Of a stretch of DNA of 5,882 bases, positions 1 to 5,601 are shown one piece after another. Location: positions 1 through 5,882 of the forward strand of contig JASUSX010000138.1 in assembly GCA_030445875.1 (NCBI GenBank), given 5' to 3'. A model generated the notes under the pieces. That model saw only the letters and a list, made by a program, of their open reading frames with translations. It was not told where the DNA came from and ran no database searches. The translations under genes were made by a program, and so were the position numbers. The first letter of the stretch is position 1; each line of letters opens with the position of its first letter. The stretch is from Clostridia bacterium (lineage in GTDB: Bacteria > Bacillota > DSM-521 > Neomoorellales > Neomoorellaceae).

Positions 1-730
1 CGGCCGCCTGGATAAAGGCCACCGGGCCGCCGGTATGACCGTGGACGGCGGCTTTGCCGAGTACGCTGTCCAGCATGTGAACTCTGTTTATAAAATTCCC
101 GACAATATTTCCTTTAACGAGGCCACCTATGTAACTACCGCCGGCTGCGCCCTCTACGCCATCGACAAGAGCGGCGGCTATATCGCCGGCGACACGGTCC
201 TGGTCATTGGCCCCGGCCCCATCGGCCTGTCGGTAGTCCAGGGCGCCCGCGCCCTGGGGGCAGAGAAGATTATCCTTATGGGCACCCGGGAGGATCGTTT
301 GAGTAAAGGCCGCGAGCTGGGGGCCACCCATACCATTAACATCCGCCAGGTTGCTGACCCCGTGGCCGAGGTTATGGCTCTCACCGGCGGCAAGGGCGCC
401 GAGCGGGTCTTCGAGTGCGCCGGTAATTCCCAGTCCTTCGAATACGGCATTAAGTCGGCCAAAAAGGGTGGCGTCATGGTCCTGGTCTCCTTCTACAAAG
501 AACCCGTGACGGCTAACCTTGATTATGTCGTCTTGAACCAGATTAGCCTCTTAACGGTACGCGGCGAGGGGAACCAGAACTGCAAGCGCGCCCTCTCCTT
601 AATGGCCCAGGGCAAGATCGACGCTAAACCTATCATGACCCATTCCTTCACCCTGGAGGAGTTCCACAAGGGGCTGGATTACTTTGTCAACCGTAAGGAT
701 GGAGCCATGAAGGTGGTTATTAATCCTTAA
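1..730 (+). CDS. Zinc-type medium-chain alcohol/polyol dehydrogenase, 5'-truncated
   Basis: This is the C-terminal part (242 residues visible) of an NAD(P)-dependent medium-chain dehydrogenase of the threonine/sorbitol/alcohol dehydrogenase type. The frame is open from base 2, so the ATG at 35 is internal; the residues before it and the DGGFAEY stretch just after it are normal for the family. The GroES-like lobe with the catalytic and structural zinc cysteines lies outside the window. The Rossmann motif GPGPIG is encoded at 209-226. The second nucleotide-binding strand ends in a G-T-R stretch (MGTRED) rather than the Asp/Glu usual for NAD, which suggests NADP(H). The protein ends in MKVVINP, a normal family C-terminus. 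It is a cytosolic oxidoreductase that interconverts an alcohol or polyol and a ketone or aldehyde; the substrate is unknown. The stop is 117 bases before the permease GTG with no terminator between, so it may be cotranscribed with the transport genes. Confidence 0.9.
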   Translation, partial: GRLDKGHRAAGMTVDGGFAEYAVQHVNSVYKIPDNISFNEATYVTTAGCALYAIDKSGGYIAGDTVLVIGPGPIGLSVVQGARALGAEKIILMGTREDRLSKGRELGATHTINIRQVADPVAEVMALTGGKGAERVFECAGNSQSFEYGIKSAKKGGVMVLVSFYKEPVTANLDYVVLNQISLLTVRGEGNQNCKRALSLMAQGKIDAKPIMTHSFTLEEFHKGLDYFVNRKDGAMKVVINP

Positions 731-743
731 GGGAGAACAGGCA

Positions 744-767
744 GGGCAGGGGCAGGTGGGACCAGGG
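744..767 (+). other. Candidate G-quadruplex motif
   Basis: Four G-runs of at least three lie on the coding strand at 744-746, 749-752, 758-760 and 765-767, separated by loops of 2, 5 and 4 bases. This satisfies the usual G3+N1-7 rule, and the motif would be present in any read-through mRNA. The last run is also the left arm of the hairpin at 762-776, so the two structures compete. The motif is seen in the sequence; any role is unknown. Confidence 0.4.
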
Positions 768-799
768 TTTCCCTGGCCGGCAGCCCGCCCCCTGCCGGC
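762..799 (+). other. Two adjacent hairpins in the dehydrogenase-permease spacer
   Basis: The first inverted repeat is CCAGGG-TTT-CCCTGG at 762-776. It is followed directly by GCCGGCAG (776-783) pairing with CTGCCGGC (792-799) across an 8-base C-rich loop. Both stems are perfect and GC-rich. No T-run follows (the next bases are AAGTTATCC), so this is not a standard intrinsic terminator. Possible roles are 3'-end protection of the dehydrogenase message or a pause site ahead of the permease gene. The 731-847 spacer shows no convincing sigma-A promoter; CATAAA at 815-820 is at best a weak -10. Confidence 0.5.
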
Positions 800-847
800 A
801 AGTTATCCAGGTAGCATAAACTAACTAATTGTAGGGTGGAGATATTT

Positions 848-2305
848 GTGGCTACTACTGTTGAACGTATGGGTAAAATCCAACCCGTAGCAACCGAGCA
901 GAAATCTAGCGTTAAATGGGCTTATTTTATCGTTGGCCTGGCTATTTTGGGCCTGTTCTACCTCCTGCCGGTGCCGGCTGGCATGAAACCCCAGGCTATG
1001 CGTACCCTGGGCGTCATGGCGACAACTGTCTTCTGGTGGCTGACGGAGACGTTACCCATTCCGGTAACAGCCTTAATGGTCCCGGTAATGTTGCATTTAA
1101 CCGGCGTTCTCAGCCTGGAAAAGTCTATCGGCCAGAGTTTCGGCGACAGTTTTGTACCTTTCCTCATCGGCGTCCTGGCCCTGTCGGTGGCCTTTACCAT
1201 GTCCGGCCTGGGCAAGCGCATCACCTATTTGCTCCTGGCCCTGTCCGGCACCAGGGTGAGCCGGGTCATAGGCATCTACTTCCTCGTCTCCTTTGTTATC
1301 TCCATGTTTGTCACCGACGTAGCCGTGGTAGCCATGATGCTGCCCATCGTGGTGGGCCTGTTGCAGTCGGTGGAAGCCAAACCTGGGCATAGCAACCTGG
1401 GCCGCGGCCTGATGATGGCTATCATGTTTGGTTCCACCCTGGGCGGGATCTCCACCCCCTCGGGGGTAGCCTCGAACATTATTACCATGAGTTTTCTAAC
1501 GAAGGCTGGCGTGAGTATAACCTTCCTGCAGTGGACCGCTATCGCTACCCCCATTTTCCTGGTGGTGGGCCTTATCTCCTGGTGGCTGATCTTAAAGATC
1601 TTCCCGCCGGAGATTGACGAACTGCCCTACGGCAAAGCGGCGATCCACAAAGAACTCCATCAGATGGGTGCCTGGTCCACCGAGGAAGTCACCACCATGG
1701 CCGTCTTCCTCCTGGCAGTAGCCCTCTGGCTTACCGGTTCGTGGAACAAGCTGCCTATAGCCCTGGTATCTTTGATTATCCTCGGCCTCTTGTCTATGCC
1801 CGGCCTGGGGGTTTTCAAGAAGTGGGGCGACGTGGAGAAACGCCTGGAATGGGGTGCTTTGATGCTGGTAGTGGGTGGTTTTGCCCTGGGCCTGGCGGCC
1901 AGCCAGAGCGGCCTGGCCGAGTGGGTGGCCGAACACGCCCTGAAGCCCATGGCGGCCTTGCCCCTGGCCCTGCAGCCCCTGGCCGTGACCTTGCTGGTAG
2001 CCGTCGATTCCTTAGGTTTCTCCAGCTTTACCGCTGCCGCCTCGGTGAACGTGCCCTTTATCATCGCCTACGCGCAGCAGAATGGTTTCCCAGTGTTAGC
2101 CCTGGCCATAGCGGCGGGCTTCGCCTCTTCCACCCATTTCATCCTGGTAACCGAGAGCCCGTCCTTTGTGCTACCCTACGCTTACGGTTACTTTAGCTTT
2201 AAGGACCTGTTCAAGATCGGCGTAATTATGACCATCATCAGTGCCGTCGCCATTGCGGTAGGCCTGGTTATAGCGGAGATGCCGGCGGGTATACCGCTGC
2301 ATTAA
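848..2305 (+). CDS. DASS/SLC13-family carboxylate permease with atypical SNT motifs
   Basis: This is a polytopic inner-membrane secondary transporter of 485 residues, the usual DASS length (about 450-500). DASS proteins carry di- and tricarboxylates, often with Na+. I chose the GTG at 848 because GGGTGGAG (834-841) sits 6 bases upstream; a GTG at 836 would lie inside that site. Visible features in order are a first membrane segment near residues 23-42, the TLPIPVTAL segment, the MMLPI hairpin region near 163-167, the loop GGISTPSGVASN ending at Asn210, and a second hairpin region with S-F-T at 393-395. The two SNT motifs that bind cation and carboxylate in known members read T-D-V (156-158) and S-F-T (393-395) here, and the late Pro-Asn reads Pro-Ser. 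Substrate and coupling ion are therefore uncertain. Tandem TAA stops (2303-2308) end the gene, 21 bases before tctC. Family is well supported; specificity is not. Confidence 0.88.
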   Translation: MATTVERMGKIQPVATEQKSSVKWAYFIVGLAILGLFYLLPVPAGMKPQAMRTLGVMATTVFWWLTETLPIPVTALMVPVMLHLTGVLSLEKSIGQSFGDSFVPFLIGVLALSVAFTMSGLGKRITYLLLALSGTRVSRVIGIYFLVSFVISMFVTDVAVVAMMLPIVVGLLQSVEAKPGHSNLGRGLMMAIMFGSTLGGISTPSGVASNIITMSFLTKAGVSITFLQWTAIATPIFLVVGLISWWLILKIFPPEIDELPYGKAAIHKELHQMGAWSTEEVTTMAVFLLAVALWLTGSWNKLPIALVSLIILGLLSMPGLGVFKKWGDVEKRLEWGALMLVVGGFALGLAASQSGLAEWVAEHALKPMAALPLALQPLAVTLLVAVDSLGFSSFTAAASVNVPFIIAYAQQNGFPVLALAIAAGFASSTHFILVTESPSFVLPYAYGYFSFKDLFKIGVIMTIISAVAIAVGLVIAEMPAGIPLH

Positions 2306-2314
2306 TAAAAATAT

Positions 2315-2323
2315 AGGAGGGGG
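2315..2323 (+). promoter_or_regulatory. Strong ribosome binding site of tctC
   Basis: The sequence AGGAGGGGG lies 3 bases upstream of the ATG at 2327, counting from the last G (5-6 bases from the AGGAGG core). It is near-perfect and fixes the tctC start. Being stronger than the GGGTGGAG site of the permease, it fits high production of the binding protein. Confidence 0.8.
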
Positions 2324-2326
2324 AAC

Positions 2327-3364
2327 ATGGGTAACTGGAGGTTAAAGGGCATAGCCCTGGGACTAGCCGCCTTGCTGGTGATGCTGGCCCTGTCCCTGGT
2401 CGGTTGCGGTAGTGGAGGTAAGCAGCCCGGTGAAGGGGCGCAAGGCTCAGGTGACAGCCAGGGTAACAAAGCGGCTGTCGAGTTTCCCACCAAACCTGTC
2501 GAGATGACGGTGCTCTTTGGTGCCGGGAGCGGCGCCGATCTGCTGGCCCGTAAAGTGGCCGAAATAGCCGGTAAGGACCTGGGCCAGCCTATTTCGGTGG
2601 TTAACCGCACAGGTGCCGGGGGAGCCACGGGTTACACCTACGTCAAGGGACAGAAGGCAGATGGTTACGCCATTATCTGGAACTCCAACTCCATCAACAC
2701 CGCCTACCACGCAGGTAACATGAACTTCGATTATAAGACCTTTAGCGGCATAGCCGAGCTTACTACCGAGCCGGTGAGCATTGCCGTTAAGGCCGATGCG
2801 CCCTGGAAGGATATCAACGAATTCGTAGAATACGCCAAGAAAAACCCTGGCAAGATAAGGATCGGTAATTCGGGTAAGGGCAGCTTTACCCACCTGGCCG
2901 CGGTGGCCCTGGAGAACAAAACGGGGGCCAAGTTCACCCATGTACCCTTCGGCCAGGGCCTGGCCGTATCGAGCCTTTTAGGGGGGCAGATTGAGGCCAG
3001 TTCCCAGCTGCCGGCCGAGATCATGTCCCAGGTAAAGGCCGGGCAGGTAAGGATCCTGGCGGTTACCGGTGAACAACGGCTGAAGACCCTGCCAGACGTG
3101 CCCACTTTTAAGGAAAAGGGTATCGACCTTACCCTGTCCCTGTGGCGGGGCATCGCCGTCCCGGCAGGTACACCGGAGCCAGTTATTAACAAACTGGAAG
3201 CAGCCATGAAGAAGGTAACAGAGAACGATGAATTTAAGAAATTTGCCGCTGATATGGGGGCCAATATTGAATACCGGGGCGCCAAGGACTTTGACAAGTT
3301 CATCGCCCAGCAGGATCAGGAACTGGCCAGCCTGATGGAACAGATCGGCATGAAGAAGCAGTAA
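2327..3364 (+). CDS. tctC: TTT-family solute-binding lipoprotein (TctC/Bug family)
   Basis: This is the extracytoplasmic receptor of a tripartite tricarboxylate transporter, 345 residues. It captures a carboxylate and delivers it to the TctA/TctB membrane complex. The N-terminus has basic residues, a hydrophobic core (about 8-25) and the lipobox LVGC with Cys27, so it should be lipid-anchored outside the membrane as in Gram-positives. A Gly/Ser/Gln-rich linker (about 28-50) follows. The family core starts at FPTKPVEMTV (53-62) with the Gly-rich ligand loop GAGSGAD (65-71), then VNRTGAGGATG (92-102) and, further on, VPFGQG and the LPDVPTF segment typical of the Bug family. Length and motif order match complete members. 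It lies between the DASS permease gene and tctB, with the unusual 102-base gap to tctB described separately. The ligand cannot be deduced; these receptors bind citrate, C4-dicarboxylates, aromatic acids and others. Confidence 0.95.
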   Translation: MGNWRLKGIALGLAALLVMLALSLVGCGSGGKQPGEGAQGSGDSQGNKAAVEFPTKPVEMTVLFGAGSGADLLARKVAEIAGKDLGQPISVVNRTGAGGATGYTYVKGQKADGYAIIWNSNSINTAYHAGNMNFDYKTFSGIAELTTEPVSIAVKADAPWKDINEFVEYAKKNPGKIRIGNSGKGSFTHLAAVALENKTGAKFTHVPFGQGLAVSSLLGGQIEASSQLPAEIMSQVKAGQVRILAVTGEQRLKTLPDVPTFKEKGIDLTLSLWRGIAVPAGTPEPVINKLEAAMKKVTENDEFKKFAADMGANIEYRGAKDFDKFIAQQDQELASLMEQIGMKKQ

Positions 3365-3376
3365 ACAGACTCCGGG

Positions 3377-3423
3377 CAGGGGGCACCGGACGGGGTGGTG
3401 CCCCCTGACACCACCCCAGGGGG
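3377..3423 (+). repeat. Three overlapping, mutually exclusive hairpins between tctC and tctB
   Basis: Hairpin A pairs CAGGGGGCACC (3377-3387) with GGTGCCCCCTG (3397-3407), 11 perfect pairs with a 9-base loop. Hairpin B pairs GGGGTGGTG (3392-3400) with CACCACCCC (3409-3417), 9 pairs with an 8-base loop. Hairpin C pairs CCCCCTG (3401-3407) with CAGGGGG (3417-3423), 7 pairs with a 9-base loop. Each excludes the other two because they share arms. A should be by far the most stable. No T-run follows any of them, so they are not intrinsic terminators. A likely role is protecting the 3' end of the tctC message, or a processing site that lets the receptor be made in excess over the membrane subunits; this is inference. 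Confidence 0.7.
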
Positions 3424-3466
3424 CGGTTATGCCGCACCAGCGCGGGTGAGAAATTAGGAGGGCACT

Positions 3467-3916
3467 ATGGCTAAAGACACCCTCAGCAGTCTGGTCCTAG
3501 CCGGGATAGGCCTTTTTTTCTTAATCTATTCCCGCCAGTACGATTGGGGTAACCTGGCTTCCCCGGGGGAAGCGGTTTTCCCGTTGCTCCTGGCTGTGGC
3601 TGTCCTGGTAATGGCCGGCTGGCTGTTTGGTCACAGTATTCTGGGGCGCAAAACCGCAGAGGAAGAAGGAGTCCCTACGGGAGAAAATAGCCTCAGGGTT
3701 CTGATTTTGACGGTTCTAATTGTTGGCGCGCTTTTACTCATGGATGTCCTGGGCTTTTTTACCAGCAGTTTTATCCTGGTCCTGTTATGTTGCCGGCTCC
3801 TGGGTGTCAGGCAGTGGTCCCTGGCCACGGGCATAGCCGCCGGGGCGGCCCTGGGGGCGTACTTGATTTTTGGCTTCTGGCTTAAAGTATCATTCCCAGC
3901 GGGTCTTTTAATCTAG
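3467..3916 (+). CDS. tctB: TTT transporter small membrane subunit TctB
   Basis: This is a 149-residue integral membrane protein, the usual size for TctB, with about four predicted membrane segments (roughly residues 6-22, 36-58, 76-112 as a helical pair, and 119-148). Diagnostic TctB features are the loop NLASPGEAVFPLLLAV (29-44) after the first helix and the LGFFTSSFILVLL segment (95-107). A charged cytoplasmic-type loop with Glu65-67 lies between helices 2 and 3. TctB partners TctA in the Na+- or H+-driven uptake complex; its exact role is poorly defined in the family. The start is set by TAGGAGGG at 3455-3462, 4 bases before the ATG. Its TAG stop (3914-3916) is the first three bases of the tctA ribosome binding site, so the two are likely translationally coupled. 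Confidence 0.92.
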   Translation: MAKDTLSSLVLAGIGLFFLIYSRQYDWGNLASPGEAVFPLLLAVAVLVMAGWLFGHSILGRKTAEEEGVPTGENSLRVLILTVLIVGALLLMDVLGFFTSSFILVLLCCRLLGVRQWSLATGIAAGAALGAYLIFGFWLKVSFPAGLLI

Positions 3917-3921
3917 GAGGT
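3914..3921 (+). promoter_or_regulatory. tctA ribosome binding site overlapping the tctB stop
   Basis: TAGGAGGT at 3914-3921 contains the tctB stop codon (TAG) and an almost ideal Shine-Dalgarno core, 6 bases before the tctA ATG at 3928. Ribosomes finishing tctB stop on the tctA initiation site, a compact arrangement suggesting coupled translation of the two membrane subunits. Confidence 0.85.
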
Positions 3922-3927
3922 CGGGCG

Positions 3928-5427
3928 ATGCCTTTACTTGAGGGCTTACAGGTAGCCTTAACACCCTTTAACCTTTTTGCCTGCTTTATAGGGGTTATTA
4001 TAGGTACCCTGACCGGGGTTTTACCCGGTTTAGGGCCGGCTGCAGCCATGGCCATGCTCTTGCCCTTGACGGTCAAAATGGGGCCTACGGCCGGGCTGAT
4101 TATGCTGGCCGGCATTTATTATGGCGCTATGTATGGTGGTTCGACTACCTCTATCCTGGTAAACGTTCCGGGGGAACCGGCCAGTGTCGTCACCTGCCTG
4201 GAAGGGTACAAAATGGCCCGCAAGGGGCGGGCTGGCGCCGCCCTGGCTGTGAGTGCCATCGGATCCTTTATCGCCGGGACTTTAGGCATAGTCTTAATCC
4301 AGCTTTTCGCTCCCCCCCTGGCCAGGGCTGCCCTGCAGTTTGGGCCGGCGGAATTTTTTGCTTTGACCATAGTGGCCGTTATTCTCCTCTCTAACCTTTC
4401 GGGCAAAGGCGGCCTGAAAGCTTTTCTCATGATCGCGGTGGGCCTGCTTCTTTCGACGGTAGGCCTGGACCCCCTGGGGGGCATAAACCGTTTTACCTTT
4501 AACTATGCCGGCGCCGGTACGGGATTGAGCTTTATCGCTATTGCCGCCGGCCTGTTCGGGGTGGGTGAGATTTTCTGGCTGGCCAGCCGGCCTGATGAAA
4601 ACGCAGAAGTGATGCAGGTAGGCCTGCGGGACCTTTATCCCACCAGGGAAGAGATTAAGCGGTCTTTACCGCCGATGCTGCGGGGCAGCTTCCTCGGTTT
4701 TCTCATTGGCCTGGTGCCGGGTCCGGCAGCAACTATCGCCTCCTTTGCCTCCTATAGTATGGAGAAGGGCTTATCGAAACATAAAGAAGAGTTCGGCCAC
4801 GGCGCCATTGAAGGGGTGGCGGGACCGGAAGCAGCCAACAACGCCGCCAGCGCCGGGGCTATGGTACCGTTATTATCCCTGGGTATACCCTTCGCCCCCT
4901 CCATCGCCGTCCTCTTAAGCGGCATGTTGTTAATGGGAGTGACTCCCGGTCCTTTATTCTTACGGGATCACCCGACAGCCTTCTGGGGGGTCATCGGCAG
5001 CATGTATATTGGCAATGTTATGCTCCTGGTGCTGAATTTGCCCCTGGTGGGCATCTGGGCCAGCATAACCCGCATCCCCCAGAAATACCTGATGCCCGTA
5101 GTTTTGCTCTTCTGCATGGTGGGGGCCTATGCCGATAATAATAACCTCTTTGATGTCTGGGTCATGCTGGGAGCCGGCCTGGTGGGCTATTTGATGCGCA
5201 GATTTGACTATGACCCCGCTCCCCTATTAATCGGCCTGGTCATGGGACCCATTATGGAGCGCTCTCTGCGCCAGGCATTGATCATGGGCCGGGGTGATCC
5301 AGTGATCTTTCTGGCTTCCCCCATCTCCATAGCCCTGTATGTTGTAGCCCTGGCCATCTTTGTTTTTACCCTGGTTAAAAAATTCCGGGGTAAGGGGCAA
5401 ACCATGGCTGCCACCGGGTGCCGTTAG
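3928..5427 (+). CDS. tctA: TTT transporter large membrane subunit TctA
   Basis: This is the 499-residue large permease subunit, full length for TctA and with about 11-12 membrane segments. Together with TctB it translocates the carboxylate delivered by TctC, driven by an ion gradient. The family's internal duplication is visible. The first half has GVLPGLGP (30-37) followed by the YGGSTTSILVNVPGE motif and the EGYKMARKGRAGAAL motif. The second half has GLVPGPAATIAS (261-272), then GHGAIEGVAGPEAANNAA and SLGIPFAPS. Both PG-containing loops are intact, so the protein should be functional. It is the last gene of the unit; the stop at 5425-5427 is followed 34 bases later by a strong terminator. 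The C-terminus ends in a basic tail after the last hydrophobic segment. The substrate is not inferable. Confidence 0.96.
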   Translation: MPLLEGLQVALTPFNLFACFIGVIIGTLTGVLPGLGPAAAMAMLLPLTVKMGPTAGLIMLAGIYYGAMYGGSTTSILVNVPGEPASVVTCLEGYKMARKGRAGAALAVSAIGSFIAGTLGIVLIQLFAPPLARAALQFGPAEFFALTIVAVILLSNLSGKGGLKAFLMIAVGLLLSTVGLDPLGGINRFTFNYAGAGTGLSFIAIAAGLFGVGEIFWLASRPDENAEVMQVGLRDLYPTREEIKRSLPPMLRGSFLGFLIGLVPGPAATIASFASYSMEKGLSKHKEEFGHGAIEGVAGPEAANNAASAGAMVPLLSLGIPFAPSIAVLLSGMLLMGVTPGPLFLRDHPTAFWGVIGSMYIGNVMLLVLNLPLVGIWASITRIPQKYLMPVVLLFCMVGAYADNNNLFDVWVMLGAGLVGYLMRRFDYDPAPLLIGLVMGPIMERSLRQALIMGRGDPVIFLASPISIALYVVALAIFVFTLVKKFRGKGQTMAATGCR

Positions 5428-5461
5428 ACACCGGCCAACTAGTGTATAGGCGTATGTTAGC

Positions 5462-5493
5462 AGGCCTTCCCACCAGGGGGAGGCCTTTTTATT
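5462..5493 (+). terminator. Intrinsic terminator after tctA
   Basis: A 10-pair stem joins AGGCCTTCCC (5462-5471) to GGGGAGGCCT (5477-5486), with one G-T wobble and a 5-base loop (ACCAG). It is followed by TTTTATT, the T-run beginning with the last stem base. This is a textbook rho-independent terminator closing the permease/TTT operon. There is no matching A-run on its left side, so it should not work for the minus strand. Confidence 0.92.
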
Positions 5494-5501
5494 AATAAAA
5501 A
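5486..5501. repeat. 16-base perfect AT palindrome overlapping the terminator T-run
   Basis: TTTTTATT joined to AATAAAAA forms an uninterrupted palindrome centred between 5493 and 5494. It coincides with the terminator T-tract and the start of the AT-rich region upstream of the next gene. It may be a fortuitous product of two A/T tracts, or an UP-type element for the next promoter. Confidence 0.5.
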
Positions 5502-5528
5502 ATTTATCGCCAGGTAGAAGGAATCTGC

Positions 5529-5584
5529 TATTCTATATCGAATAAAGATGCATATAGTATAACACAATTATTTTTTATTCGGTA
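5529..5584 (+). promoter_or_regulatory. AT-rich control region of the FBP aldolase/phosphatase gene, with two dyads
   Basis: Dyad 1 has arms 5529-5538 and 5552-5561 (9 of 10 positions pair, 13-base spacer). Dyad 2 has arms 5536-5546 and 5574-5584, with CGAATAAA matching TTTATTCG perfectly and 11 consecutive pairs including one G-T. The dyads overlap. Possible -10 boxes are TATAGT (5553-5558) and TATAAC (5558-5563), but neither has a good TTGACA-like -35 at the proper distance. A promoter somewhere here is expected because the preceding operon is terminated. Dyad 1 would be an operator at that promoter; dyad 2 would be either an operator or, if transcription starts further left, an mRNA stem next to the ribosome binding site. 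Confidence 0.4.
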
Positions 5585-5601
5585 AAGGGGGCTATCCTAC
5601 C

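Noticed and set aside
35..37. ATG at 35 as the true start of the dehydrogenase
   Set aside because: The frame is open to the window edge, the preceding residues fit the family, and a start here would remove the whole zinc-binding lobe; there is also no ribosome binding site.
776..799. Intrinsic terminator after the dehydrogenase gene
   Set aside because: The GC stem is good, but no T-run follows; the next bases are AAGTTATCC.
836..847. GTG at 836 as the start of the DASS permease, adding four residues
   Set aside because: It lies within the GGGTGGAG ribosome binding site that serves the GTG at 848, and it has no good site of its own.
3377..3407. Intrinsic terminator after tctC
   Set aside because: The 11-pair stem is followed by ACACCACCCC with no T-run, and tctB/tctA depend on readthrough.
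178..5414. Numerous open frames on the minus strand and in other plus-strand frames across the genes
   Set aside because: They mirror the coding bias of the real genes in GC-rich DNA, have low-complexity Arg/Pro/Ala-rich translations, match no family I recognise, and lack placed ribosome binding sites.
5462..5486. Bidirectional terminator
   Set aside because: Minus-strand function would need an A-run to the left of the stem on the + strand; the bases there are GTATGTTAGC.
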